From positions 1-64,000 of the forward strand of contig DEKK01000012.1 of NCBI GenBank assembly GCA_002353815.1: a DNA stretch of 64,000 bases, read 5' to 3'. The position numbers and the translations under genes were made by a program. The DNA comes from Bifidobacteriaceae bacterium UBA2724 (GTDB taxonomy: Bacteria > Actinomycetota > Actinomycetes > Actinomycetales > Bifidobacteriaceae). Below, one piece after another: positions 8,977-18,163 of this stretch. How positions within the stretch are numbered: position 1 is the first letter of the stretch; the number at the start of each line of letters is the position of its first letter. The notes below the pieces were generated by a model, which was given only the letters and a program-made list of their open reading frames with translations, ran no database searches and was not told the DNA's origin.

Positions 8977-10344
8977 TCACACCTCGCCGTCGAGCCGCGC
9001 GCGCACCGGCTCCGAGGCAACGAATCGTAGCGGACGGCGACCGGTGAAAGCAATGAGCCCGGTGTCCTCGAGCTCGGCCACGTACTTGCGCGCGCTCTGT
9101 TTCGACAGCCCGATCTGCGCCGCCGCATCCCGGAGCGACACCGACGTGCGCGAATCGAACAGCTGCTCCTGCATCACCTGGAACAGAATCTCGGAGGCGC
9201 CGCGCGAAAGCCCATGCTCGTCCCTCAGCTCATCGCACAACGCCTTCGCCTTTGCCAGCCGGTCGTTCTTTACACCGAGCTCGGCGATCACATCGTGCTG
9301 CGCCGTGCCGATGAGGTCGAGCATGGTCATGACGAAAAACGTCAGTTCGCCGCAATTGAGCCGATCCTCAGCCTGTGAGAACGCCTTGTAATACGCCTCC
9401 TTGTTCTGCGCAATCGTGCGCGACAGCGACAGCACGGTGGGCAGCGACAGCTCGCGGTTCAGGTCGAGCGCGAGAAGGAAACGCCCGGTCCTGCCGTTGC
9501 CATCGTAGAACGGGTGGATGTATTCGAACAGGAAATGCGCCACGATGGCCGCGATGATTCCGGGCATCGAATCCGATGCGACGAGGTCGATCATCTGGGT
9601 CAGCATGACGCTGATACGCGCCTCACCGTTGACGCCCGTGTGGATGGCATCGCCGTGCGGGCCCACGATATCCACGTCGCGTGCGCGGAACAGGGCGCCA
9701 TCGGGGGCACCGTCCTGGTCGACCTCGCCGTGCGTCACCCGGTCGTAGATGCCGCGGATATCCTCAAGCGTCCGGGGCGTGCGCGAAGACGCGGTCTCGG
9801 CCGGACGCGAGCCTTCGGCCGAACCCGCGGCATCGGCCGGGCGCGTGTTCTCAGCCGGTCGCGAGCCTTCGGCGAGGCCCAGGTACAGCCGCGCGAATTC
9901 CACGAACCGCCTCCTCTTGGCCGAGGACCCGCACCTGCCAGTCGTCGCACGCTTGTGCGGCGCCGCATCGGATCCGCCCGCCTCGGCCCTGGCGGCATCG
10001 ACCGCGTCCTCCACCTCCTTGCGCGTGCTGCGGACTCCCTCCATCTCGTTCGTCGCGAATATCTCCGCGGAAATCGCATGACGGATGTAGTCCCACCGCA
10101 TGACGCCCGGAATGCCTTGCCACAGCGCGGAAATCGTGTTTTCGTCGAGCAGAATGCGCTCCATGACCATGCTCAGACTGCGCGGCATGGCGACGAACGG
10201 CTCTCCCAGAGGCGTCACGATAGCCGTGCGGAACGTGGAATCCGCCTCCAGCCGCATGCGCGCCAGTCGTTCGTGATGGGCGAACGCATCATTGGACCTG
10301 TCGGCATGAAAAAGCCGCGCGAGAGTTTTATATTCTCCTGTCAT
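8977..10344 (-). CDS. Fic-family protein with winged-helix C-terminus
   Basis: This 455-residue protein has a Fic_N region, the inhibitory motif TNEMEG at about residue 100, the catalytic motif HPFYDGNGRTGR with H277, and a C-terminal winged helix (LRDAAAQIGLSKQSARKYVAELEDTG read in part). The layout is that of common class II Fic/HTH proteins, which are self-inhibited AMPylases. A low-complexity insert at about residues 150-190 repeats SRPAE and SAEGSRPAE-like units and is probably a flexible linker; the family normally runs straight through here. Upstream on the minus strand, TTGCAA and CTATAA about 18 bp apart look like a promoter. It is a second Fic gene within 5 kb of the first, but too different to be a recent duplicate. 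Confidence 0.87.
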   Translation of the reverse strand: MTGEYKTLARLFHADRSNDAFAHHERLARMRLEADSTFRTAIVTPLGEPFVAMPRSLSMVMERILLDENTISALWQGIPGVMRWDYIRHAISAEIFATNEMEGVRSTRKEVEDAVDAARAEAGGSDAAPHKRATTGRCGSSAKRRRFVEFARLYLGLAEGSRPAENTRPADAAGSAEGSRPAETASSRTPRTLEDIRGIYDRVTHGEVDQDGAPDGALFRARDVDIVGPHGDAIHTGVNGEARISVMLTQMIDLVASDSMPGIIAAIVAHFLFEYIHPFYDGNGRTGRFLLALDLNRELSLPTVLSLSRTIAQNKEAYYKAFSQAEDRLNCGELTFFVMTMLDLIGTAQHDVIAELGVKNDRLAKAKALCDELRDEHGLSRGASEILFQVMQEQLFDSRTSVSLRDAAAQIGLSKQSARKYVAELEDTGLIAFTGRRPLRFVASEPVRARLDGEV

Positions 10345-10620
10345 CCGCCGCCCCGTTCCCGTTTCTCTGCCTCTATGTTATAGAAAGTATAAGATACACG
10401 ATTGCAACGCGCCATATCATTCCTCATTCCCAACACCCCTCGTCCGGCACATCCCCGGCTCCCCCAACTCCCCGACACGCCCCACCCCATCTCAATAACA
10501 CTGGTACGGCTTGCGGAGATTTCCAGCCGCAAAAGTCCCGTCTTCTCTCGATATTTGTCCGCAAACCGTACCAGCGTTCCGGAAGATGTTCCGGACATTG
10601 TTCCGGAAGAGGTGACACCC
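10345..10620. repeat. Nested inverted repeats and a 12-bp x3 tandem repeat
   Basis: This gap between mgtC and fic holds layered repeats. A 16-bp inverted repeat with one mismatch (CTGGTACGGCTTGCGG at 10501-10516, partner at 10559-10574) encloses 42 nt. The inner part TTGCGG at 10511-10516 can also pair with CCGCAA at 10527-10532, so the two hairpins exclude each other. Directly beside it, 10576-10611 is a 12-bp unit repeated three times (GTTCCGGAAGAT and variants), each carrying the TTCCGGA core. It lies just downstream of the mgtC stop codon and about 160 bp upstream of the fic start. Confidence 0.75.
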
Positions 10621-11313
10621 CTACTCGTCGCGCGCCAGCACCTCGATGTCGCGCACGCCGTCGATCTGCGATATGTGGTCTATCACGTCATGCAAGTGGG
10701 TCATGTCTCCACTGAGCCGCACCTCGACCGTCGCGCCGCTCCAATCGTCCCCACGACGGTCATGCGTCGAGATGATCTGGGTCTCGTAGCCCGCGCCGCC
10801 GGCCATGAGCAACGTCTCGCGCAAAGCGCCCTTGCCGTCTTCGTAGGTCAGCCGCAGCGTGCGGTCGCGGTCGCGTTTGAGCACCCAGGTCACGAACGGC
10901 GCAACGGCCATGACCACCACGAAATACAGCGCCGTCACAAGCGCGGCCAGCGGCAGCATCCCCGCGCCGCACGCCACGCCGACGGCGGCGGCGATCCAGA
11001 TGGCGCACGCGGTGGTGAGCCCGCGCACCGTGTCGTTGGCGAAGCAGATGACGCCGGCGCCAAGGAACCCGACGCCGGTCACCACCTGCGCGGCGATGCG
11101 CGACGTGTCCCATGTCAGGCCGTTGCCCAGGACCGCCGGCACCCCCTCGATGGACACCATGGCAAACAGGCAGCTGCCGAGCCCGACGAGGATATGCGTG
11201 CGGATGCCCGCGTCTTTGCGCCGCGCCTCGCGCTCGAAGCCGATGAGCCCGCACAGGACGAGCGCGGACAGCGCGTCGGCGACATCCATCCATTGAAGTC
11301 CGATCAGGTGCAT
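10621..11313 (-). CDS. MgtC/SapB-family membrane protein
   Basis: This 230-residue protein has the MgtC architecture: about five N-terminal transmembrane helices followed by a cytoplasmic ACT-like domain. The family hallmarks GLIGFEREARRKDAGIRTHILVG and the helix QVVTGVGFLGAGVI are present in the first 100 residues. MgtC proteins support survival at low magnesium or modulate the F-type ATPase in pathogens; the role in a commensal bifidobacterium is open. ATG 11313 is preceded by GGGAGG seven bases upstream, so I prefer it to the earlier in-frame ATG 11340. Confidence 0.85.
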   Translation of the reverse strand: MHLIGLQWMDVADALSALVLCGLIGFEREARRKDAGIRTHILVGLGSCLFAMVSIEGVPAVLGNGLTWDTSRIAAQVVTGVGFLGAGVICFANDTVRGLTTACAIWIAAAVGVACGAGMLPLAALVTALYFVVVMAVAPFVTWVLKRDRDRTLRLTYEDGKGALRETLLMAGGAGYETQIISTHDRRGDDWSGATVEVRLSGDMTHLHDVIDHISQIDGVRDIEVLARDE

Positions 11314-11364
11314 GGCAATCCTCCCGTGGCCATCGTACATCGCGGCCGCCGCCCCACGGCACCG

Positions 11365-12036
11365 TCAACCCAGCAGTTCGCGGCATATCGCCAGGTCTTC
11401 GTCGCCGTAGACGTTGAACACGACGCGGCGCACGCTGGCGTCCGGGTACGCGTCGAGCCAGGCGACCACGGTTTCGACCGCGATGCGCGCGGCCTCCTGC
11501 TCGGGGAAGCGGAAGACGCCGGTGGAAATGCAGCAGAAGGTGGCGCGCGGATTGGCGGCGGTGAGCTGCCAGAACGGATGTTTGATGATGCCGGGCGCGT
11601 TCATGCCCGCGCCGAGCTCCAGGTAGAGGACCCGTCTGTCATGGTGCGCGCGCAGGAACGATGCGTAGCGGTCGGCCGCCTCATGCCAGCCGTCGTCCTC
11701 CACGAACCGGTCGCCCGCGCGCAGGTTGGGCACCATGGGCTGGCCGTCGTCGGGGCACACGGGAATGAGCCAGGAGGTCACGGTCATGGAGACGCCGCCG
11801 TCGGGCATGCTCAACCGTCCGTCGGGCTCGATGGCGAATCCCTCGGCGAGGACCATGCGACGGACAGCCTCGGCGTTGTCGTAGGTGCGGTGCGCGCTGG
11901 CGCCGCGAGGATCGGCGCCCTGGAACAGCCCGTAGTCGCCCTGGGTATAGAAGAGGCGCCGCTTGTCGAATCCGCTGCGATGGAAGCAATGGTCCACGTT
12001 CGTGGTGAGCACGAAGTGGTCCCGTCCGTCCGGCAA
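11365..12036 (-). pseudogene. SirTM sirtuin fragment fused in frame to the end of a macrodomain
   Basis: Residues 8-160 match the central and C-terminal part of macrodomain-linked sirtuins (SirTM, class M): FVLTTNVDHCFHRSGFDKR, LFYTQGDYGLFQ and LELGAGMNAPGIIKHPFWQLTA. The roughly 90 N-terminal residues that hold the NAD-binding GAGxS motif are missing. From about residue 165 the sequence becomes the last third of a macrodomain ADP-ribosylhydrolase: FCCISTGVFRFPEQEAARIAVETV and VVFNVYGDEDLAICRELLG. SirTM proteins normally end differently after the PFWQ helix. The two pieces join without a frame break, which suggests a deletion between neighbouring sirTM and macro genes; those normally form one operon for lipoate-dependent ADP-ribosylation. 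No ribosome site precedes the first ATG. Catalytic activity is unlikely. A natural fused family is the alternative. Confidence 0.6.
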
Positions 12037-12130
12037 ATCCTTCCCGGCCGCCCGTCGGGGCGGGGCGGGGCTCGATGCCGCAGGGTCCGCCGGCTCTCCC
12101 CCGTCGCGGAGCTCATCGATGCGGTACTGT

Positions 12131-12153
12131 TGTAATATATTACATTACATCTA
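12131..12153. repeat. 23-bp element, copy 1 (palindromic core)
   Basis: This element begins with the perfect palindrome TGTAATATATTACA (12131-12144) and runs on through TTACATCTA. It matches a second copy at 18164-18186 in 21 of 23 positions, same orientation. It lies just upstream of the truncated SirTM reading frame. It may be the operator of a lost regulon or a recombination site. Confidence 0.7.
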
Positions 12154-12159
12154 ATTCGT

Positions 12160-12204
12160 CCACACCCCCGCGGTACCGATTGGCCGCGGCCGCGCGGGGT
12201 GTGG
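12160..12204 (-). terminator. Hairpin downstream of kup
   Basis: A stem of about 14 bp (CCACACCCCCGCGG at 12160-12173 against 12190-12204, one bulged C) lies 27 bp past the kup stop on the minus strand. No T-run follows, so it is a probable but not textbook intrinsic terminator. Confidence 0.5.
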
Positions 12205-12230
12205 AAGAGGGAGTGCAGCGAATCGCCCCG

Positions 12231-14516
12231 TTACACGCGGCGCAGCCTCAACGGTTTGCTCGTGGCAAGGAACAGCGGCTGCATCTCGGTAAGCGGGTTG
12301 TACGGCGACAGGCCGAACCACTTGGCCGGCGAGCCCGCCGCGTGGCGGATCGCGTACTTGGCGCGCAGGGCCATCGCCTGGCCGCTTGTGACGCGCGACT
12401 CGGGCATGAGCTCCTTGTGGATGAGCACGTAGCGGATGGGGCCGACGTTGGGGTCGGCGTCCACCTTGGGGTAGCGCATCTGCTGGCGCGGCAGCTCACC
12501 GCTTTCGACCAGGTCGTTCATGATCTGGTGGATGTACGGCGGGATGGACTGCGACACCTTGAAGCCCAGGCGGATGCGCACGCGGAACACGTAGTCGGTC
12601 CCGAAGCTCTCGACGGAATACTCGCGCGTGAACGGCTCATCGGAGGTCTCCACGCTCACGGCCCACCACGCGCGGGCGCGCTTGGGATGGTCGGCGAATA
12701 TGGAGAAGAAGATGTCGGTGTCGAGGCGCTTCATGTCGGAGTCGGACGTGAGGTACACGATATTGTCGGCGAAATACGGCACCATGTCGTCATCGTGCAG
12801 CTTGCCCAGCACGGGCAGCCAGTCCTCCGCTTTCATGTGGCGGCGCTGCTCCCATTCGAGTTTGGTGCCGTCGCTCCACGCCACCATGATGAACAGGATG
12901 GCGAGCGTCAGAAGCATCGTGAACCAGCCGCCGCGCATGAACTTCGACATCGAGGCCAGGAAGAACAGCGTCTGGATGGCGAGGAACACGATGGCGAACG
13001 CCACGGAACCGAGGCGATGGTCCGCGTGCCACAGGTAGACGGACAGGAGGATCGTGGTGGTGATCATGGTGATGGTCAGCGCCAGGCCGTAGGCCGCGGA
13101 GATGTGTTCCGAATCGCGGAAAATCGCGAGCACAGCCAGCGTGGCGACGCACAGCACGCGGTTGACTGTGGGGATGTACAGCTGGCCGCGCGTGCTCGCG
13201 GGGTACCGCACCTGCAGATGGGGCATCCAGTTGAGGCGCGTGGCCTCGGAGACCATGGTGAACGCACCGGTGATCAGCGCCTGGGATGCGATGACGCCGG
13301 CCGCGACCGACAGGACGACGGCCACGTAGCGCAGAGCCGGGGGCATCATCTGGAAGAACGGGTTGATGCCGCTCACGCCCGCGAAGGCGGGATCGGAGCC
13401 GCTGCGCAGCATCCACGCGCCCTGGCCGAAGTAGCACAGCACGAGCGCAACCTTGATGAAGGGCCATGTGAAGTAGATGTTGCCGCGGCCTACGTGGCCC
13501 ATGTCGGAGTACAGGGCCTCGGCGCCAGTCGTGGAGAGGAACACGGTGCCCATGACGGCGATGCCGGCCAGGTTGTGGCGGCTGAACAGGAAGCGCACGC
13601 CGTACACCGGGTTGAGCGCGGCGAACACGCTCCAGTCGCGGCCGAGGTTCATGAGGCCGACGGCGGCGAGGAACGCGAACCACACCATGACCACGGAGCC
13701 GAACACCCTGCCGATGCTTTCCGTGCCGCGCGATTGCAGGGAAAACAGCACCAGGATGATGACGACCGTGATCATGAGAGTGAGCGAGGGGTTGGCGTCG
13801 AACACGCCTTCGACAACGGGCAGTGTGCGCAGACCCTCGACGGCGGAGCTGATCGACACGGCGGGCGTGAGCACGGAGTCCGCGAGGAACGCGGCGCCGC
13901 CGACCATGGCGGGCGCGGCGAGCCAGGCGCCGTATTTGCGGATCAGCGAGTACAGGGCGAAGATGCCACCCTCGCCCTTGTTGTCGATGCGCATGGCGAT
14001 TAGCACGTATTTGACCGTGGTGATCAGCGTGATGGACCAGAACACAAGCGAGAGAATGCCGAGCACGGCCTCGCGGTCCACGTTGGCCAGGCCGCCCTGG
14101 CCGGCGATGAAGGTCTGCATAGTGTACAGGGGCGAGGTGCCGATGTCGCCGTACACCACGCCGAGGGCCACAATGCATAGGGCCGGGGTGATTTTGTCAG
14201 GCCCGGACTGCAGGCGGGACCACCAGCGGCCGACGAAGCCTTGCGACGTGGCCTTGTCAAGCCTGGCCGTGGCCTGTTGCTGCTGTGCGTTCTTGCGCAG
14301 GAGGATCTTGCGCTCCTCCTTGGTGAGCATGCGCTGCTGCACCTTGGGGACCTTGGTGTATTCCTGCGCCCTGAGGATGCGCTGGGTGTCTTCGAGACGC
14401 TCGCGCTCGGCACCTTCGGAGGCGGCGTCCACCTCGGCGGAAAGAGTGGGATTGTTCCTTGCAGGATTCTTGCTAGAGGGATTCCGGTTTGTGAGATTCT
14501 TGATATCGTCCGTCAT
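12231..14516 (-). CDS. kup: KUP/Trk-type potassium uptake protein
   Basis: This 761-residue potassium transporter of the KUP/HAK/KT family has the family opening ALGVVYGDIGTSPLYTMQTF at about residues 117-136, about twelve transmembrane helices and a C-terminal cytoplasmic domain of about 180 residues. KUP proteins import K+ with protons. The first 85 residues are a charged Asn/Lys/Gln-rich cytoplasmic extension, longer than in E. coli Kup. ATG 14516 has AAAGG seven bases upstream; the in-frame ATG at 14522 is too close to it. The gene is preceded by a long leader with strong secondary structure. Confidence 0.92.
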   Translation of the reverse strand: MTDDIKNLTNRNPSSKNPARNNPTLSAEVDAASEGAERERLEDTQRILRAQEYTKVPKVQQRMLTKEERKILLRKNAQQQQATARLDKATSQGFVGRWWSRLQSGPDKITPALCIVALGVVYGDIGTSPLYTMQTFIAGQGGLANVDREAVLGILSLVFWSITLITTVKYVLIAMRIDNKGEGGIFALYSLIRKYGAWLAAPAMVGGAAFLADSVLTPAVSISSAVEGLRTLPVVEGVFDANPSLTLMITVVIILVLFSLQSRGTESIGRVFGSVVMVWFAFLAAVGLMNLGRDWSVFAALNPVYGVRFLFSRHNLAGIAVMGTVFLSTTGAEALYSDMGHVGRGNIYFTWPFIKVALVLCYFGQGAWMLRSGSDPAFAGVSGINPFFQMMPPALRYVAVVLSVAAGVIASQALITGAFTMVSEATRLNWMPHLQVRYPASTRGQLYIPTVNRVLCVATLAVLAIFRDSEHISAAYGLALTITMITTTILLSVYLWHADHRLGSVAFAIVFLAIQTLFFLASMSKFMRGGWFTMLLTLAILFIMVAWSDGTKLEWEQRRHMKAEDWLPVLGKLHDDDMVPYFADNIVYLTSDSDMKRLDTDIFFSIFADHPKRARAWWAVSVETSDEPFTREYSVESFGTDYVFRVRIRLGFKVSQSIPPYIHQIMNDLVESGELPRQQMRYPKVDADPNVGPIRYVLIHKELMPESRVTSGQAMALRAKYAIRHAAGSPAKWFGLSPYNPLTEMQPLFLATSKPLRLRRV

Positions 14517-14923
14517 CGCCATACCTTTCAACAAACTGCACCAGACGGGGAAGATCGCCCCGCACGGCCGAAAGCACGGCCCGAAACCGACTGGACAGGC
14601 CCCAGCGGATTTGGATACCGCCCAGATAGGTCCGGGCGGATTCGGCTTTCCGGATGGCGGCCGGCATGCATGACCGGCCGCCCGCTTCCAGGCACAGCTG
14701 GCAATATTAAGTCCGGGCCCGCGAATTGGCAATCGCAATTGTAAAGACGGCCCCCGGGAGGAAGCCGCCGCAAGGCGTTTCGGAAAACGGGGCCATCGCG
14801 TCTCCGGGCGTGTCGCACACGGTACTACGCGGCGCATCGGTCGGCGGCCACGAGATCCGGCCCTTGGAATGGCACGACGATGGCGCCGGCTCCGTCACGA
14901 TGCGGAGCCTTGTGTACGGCACG
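14517..14923 (-). promoter_or_regulatory. kup leader with strong hairpin; possible K+/c-di-AMP control element
   Basis: The 407 bp between kup and the next gene upstream has no convincing ORF. Its notable structure is a perfect 9-bp inverted repeat, GGCGGCCGG at 14656-14664 and CCGGCCGCC at 14674-14682, with a 9-nt loop. On the kup strand an AAAGCCGAATCCGCC stretch lies just downstream of that hairpin, ahead of a second GGGC/GCCC-rich hairpin. In many actinobacteria kup-type genes are preceded by c-di-AMP (ydaO) riboswitches, and the GCCGAATCCGCC run resembles part of that consensus. I could not fold or match the whole motif, so this is a weak suggestion. Confidence 0.3.
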
Positions 14924-17302
14924 CTACATGCACAGACCTGAAAACCAGCTGCCGACCCATGCGTAGAGCACCGGGTCGGTGGTGGAGAGGGCTTCGTAGC
15001 GCCCCGTGGCGAAGAATCCCATGCCGATCATGAACGCCGCGAACAGCACGCTCGCCGCGGCGACGACGGCCATGACGCGCGCCGGAATCGTGGCGCAGCC
15101 GGCGGAAGCATCGTCTTCCCTCCCCTTGGGCCGCAGCGCCTCCTCCAGGCTCAGCGCCACCAGGATGGCCGCGAGCGCGACAAGCATGCTGAAGTCGCCG
15201 TAATAGCGGTTGTTGATGCCGCCGATCAGCGTATCGACCAGAATCACAAGCACCGCCAGGGCGAGACTCCACAGCGTCAAGCCCCACGCGTGATGGCGGC
15301 GCAGGGGGCGACGCGCCATCCACGTGAACGCCACGGCGCACAGGAACGGGACGAGGGCGAACAAGCCGCCGAGCGAGGGCTCGTTAGGCGCGGGGATCGA
15401 CGACATGTCCGTGATCTGCACGAACGGGAACCTGCCGATCAGCGCGACGGGCTGGAACAGTTCGAGGAACAGCTCCTCGAACAGGAGGAACACGGAGGGG
15501 CGCTGGCTGGTCAGGTCGTACGACGTGAGGTTGTAGTCCTCGCCGAAGTCGAACGGGGAGCCGAAGCGCGCCACGTTGTACGCGCACAGCGGCACGATGA
15601 CCGCGAGCCCCGCAAGGACGACGGCAAGCGTGAGGCGCCAGCTGGAACGCGACAGGAGCTGACGGGTATGGCGGATCTCATGCCAGAAGATGGGGATGGC
15701 GAGAAGGATGAGCGCGGCGAACTGGGGCCGGCATCCGGCGGTCATGGCCATGAGAGCGGTGCCGAGCACCACGCGCCATGCCGACAGCCGCGTGGCCGGC
15801 GCGGCGGCGACCGCCGCGGCATCACCGTTGCCCGCGTCGTCGTTATCGGAGCCGTCTCGTTCCGCCGCCCCGTCGCGCAAGCGGAACGAGAACGCCCATC
15901 GTCCCGTCGCGGCGTCGCGGCGGGCTCGCAGCCACAGGTAAAGCCCTGCGGCGGCGACCGCCATGGCCATGAGCACGGGCACGCCGTAGAACGACGGATT
16001 GTAAATGTAGTACCACATGCTCGTGGCCGCCATGGCCACGGCCAGGCACAGCCACGCCATGGCCTGCGAGGCGTTCGGGAAGTACCGCGCCACAAGCGAC
16101 ATGATGGCCAGCGAGCCGAAGACGGTGAAGCCCACGGCGAGCACCCACGACGCGGCCCATGTGGCGAGCCAGCGTCCCGTGATCGCCCGGAACGGGGCGA
16201 AGAGCACGAGCGCCGGGAGCACGCCGAAGTAGCAGTAGTAATGCCCCTGGTAGTAGGCGTGGTCCCAGTAGTACACGGCGCCGGTCGCGGCGTTCTGGTT
16301 CACGCGCGCCCCGTAGTCGTAGGGGTTGGGCATGGTGAGCAGGGAGTTGTCGACGGGCAGGTCGAGCCACAGGTGCCCGTGGAGCAGTGCGTCGCCGAGG
16401 CGCTGGTACTGCGCCGGATCGACCCAATGGGAGAAGCTGGAGCTGAAGGTGGCGGCAAGGGAGACGTGGGAGCCGCCCGTCATCTGGCTGATGACAAGCA
16501 GGACGGCGGATTGCGCGGCGATGAATACGCCCAGGGCGATGCGGTGGCCGCGGGAGTCCACGTCGAGACGGCGGCGCCACAGCATGGAGCCGGGGCGCAG
16601 GCAGATGATGAATGCCGCGACGGCGAGCATGATCGCGATACGCGGCAGGGAGAACATGAGGGGCACGGTGGGGTTGAGTTCATACGATCCGAGCGATACG
16701 ACGGCGCCGGAGGATTGGCTGCTGTAGTCGATCCGCAGCCATGTGCTGGTGCGGTTCATGTCGCTTTTCTGCCCAGCGAGGATGTACTGGGTCGAGGGGA
16801 TGGCGGTGTATGTCAGGGTTTTCTCGGAGTCGGTCCAGATACCTTCGCCCAGGTCGCGCCACGCGAGATCGTCGGCGGAGGCGGAATCGGAGGTGGAATC
16901 GTCCGTATCCGACACGGCGGCGCCCGAAGCCGCCGAATCCGATGCAGCGGTGCCGTCCGGGTCCTGGAGGAAGCTCTCGCTCGTCCAGGCGGTTTCGAAC
17001 GATGCCGTGGCGTAGGACCATCCGCCGCCCGCTGGCACAAGGCGGATGCTCTTGAGCTCCGCGGCGCCTCCTGTGGCCGCGTCGGCAATCGGAATATCAA
17101 GGGTGGCGTGCTCGGCATCGGTGACCGTGTATGTGCCGTCGCCGTTATCGGTCAGTCCGGAGCCGACGACAGGCGTTCCGGACGCGACGGCCGGCGCCCC
17201 CACGGTGCGCCAATGAGACAGGTTGAAGATGCCGACCTCGCAGGCGACGATGATGACGATGGCCACGATCCACAGGACGATGGTATGTTTCCGCGATGTC
17301 AT
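14924..17302 (-). CDS. Large polytopic membrane protein, possibly GT-C glycosyltransferase-like
   Basis: This 792-residue protein has one N-terminal transmembrane helix (IVLWIVAIVIIVACEVGIF), an extracytoplasmic beta-rich domain of about 220 residues with a Ser/Asp-rich linker near residue 125, and then about eleven transmembrane helices to the C-terminus. A small Asp/Asn-rich loop sits near residue 490. The helix-rich half with a YFGVLPALVLFAP segment resembles bifidobacterial membrane proteins annotated as glycosyltransferase-like, but I see no clear catalytic DxD motif at the first loop, so no function is assigned. ATG 17302 has GAGGAG five bases upstream. The beginning of the gene faces the 17.4-18.2 kb remnant. 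Confidence 0.7.
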   Translation of the reverse strand: MTSRKHTIVLWIVAIVIIVACEVGIFNLSHWRTVGAPAVASGTPVVGSGLTDNGDGTYTVTDAEHATLDIPIADAATGGAAELKSIRLVPAGGGWSYATASFETAWTSESFLQDPDGTAASDSAASGAAVSDTDDSTSDSASADDLAWRDLGEGIWTDSEKTLTYTAIPSTQYILAGQKSDMNRTSTWLRIDYSSQSSGAVVSLGSYELNPTVPLMFSLPRIAIMLAVAAFIICLRPGSMLWRRRLDVDSRGHRIALGVFIAAQSAVLLVISQMTGGSHVSLAATFSSSFSHWVDPAQYQRLGDALLHGHLWLDLPVDNSLLTMPNPYDYGARVNQNAATGAVYYWDHAYYQGHYYCYFGVLPALVLFAPFRAITGRWLATWAASWVLAVGFTVFGSLAIMSLVARYFPNASQAMAWLCLAVAMAATSMWYYIYNPSFYGVPVLMAMAVAAAGLYLWLRARRDAATGRWAFSFRLRDGAAERDGSDNDDAGNGDAAAVAAAPATRLSAWRVVLGTALMAMTAGCRPQFAALILLAIPIFWHEIRHTRQLLSRSSWRLTLAVVLAGLAVIVPLCAYNVARFGSPFDFGEDYNLTSYDLTSQRPSVFLLFEELFLELFQPVALIGRFPFVQITDMSSIPAPNEPSLGGLFALVPFLCAVAFTWMARRPLRRHHAWGLTLWSLALAVLVILVDTLIGGINNRYYGDFSMLVALAAILVALSLEEALRPKGREDDASAGCATIPARVMAVVAAASVLFAAFMIGMGFFATGRYEALSTTDPVLYAWVGSWFSGLCM

Positions 17303-17407
17303 GTCACTCCTCGGATTGCTTGCTGCGCCGCCGTCCGGCGTCACACGTCAGAAGTGCGGATCTGGACCGACGCTTCCGCGACGGTACGGTAGCATCCCCC
17401 GCCGTGT

Positions 17408-18163
17408 ATGTCACCCAGCATGTTACCCCCTCCGCCCCTTCTCCTCCGCGCCGCCACGGCGCGACCTGGTTCGATTGCCGCGGCCATCGCGTCGACGCCG
17501 GTGTCGCAGCCGGTCACGGCGGACGATGACGATGCCGATGAGGAATTCTCCCTCACCACCCTGACCAAGCCGGGAACCCGCCACTATGTGTCCAAGGCGC
17601 AGAACGCGGGCGCACAGGACGCGAAGGCCGTACCCGTCCAACCAGCGGCGCGAAACCCATTCAACGATGACACCGCGCCGACATCTTTCATTCCTCCGGT
17701 TCAGCGCCATCAGACACCCAAGGCGCAGTACGCGGGCCAGGCCACGCCGCAGCCGGCAGCGTCGCAACAGGCTCCGGCCACCGGAAAGCGCCGCCGCCTG
17801 CGCCAGAAGAAGGCACAGGCCGAGCAGGCCGCCCAGCAGAACGCGCCGCAGGCACCGGCCTATCTGGCGTACCCTCAGGGCGCCCAACCAGCCAAGCCCG
17901 TTGCGCAGCCCGCGACGTCCGGTCGCGACCCGGCGCCGTCGTGCCAACCACGGTCCGCAACAAGGACGGAACGGAGCGCTGACCAGCGGCGCGTCCAAGG
18001 CATCCCGGCATACAAGGGACTCCCCCGACCAACGGGGCAGATCCCGATGCCGCGGCATCACACACGGCGCCGCATTGCCGGAGACGTGGACGCAGACCGG
18101 CATCACGGCGCTGGGCACGTCGAGACGCCCCATATCGCGTCAGCCGTATCCGCGAACCTTGGT
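17408..18163 (+). pseudogene. Decayed coding remnant, disordered-protein type
   Basis: Codon use and an acidic-then-Pro/Ala/Gln-rich translation (DDDDADEEFSLTTLTKPGTRH, later RRRLRQKKAQAEQAAQQ) look like part of a real, probably disordered actinobacterial protein. Two KAQ(N/Y)AG segments recur. There is no ribosome site, no recognisable folded domain and no sensible C-terminus: after about 17930 the reading frame turns into random Arg-rich sequence. I read it as a gene fragment left after deletion, ending at the second 23-bp element. The parent gene cannot be identified. Confidence 0.4.

Noticed and set aside
8977..10344. The second Fic gene as a tandem duplicate of the first
   Set aside because: Different length, domain content (winged helix) and diverged motifs; they are separate subfamilies.
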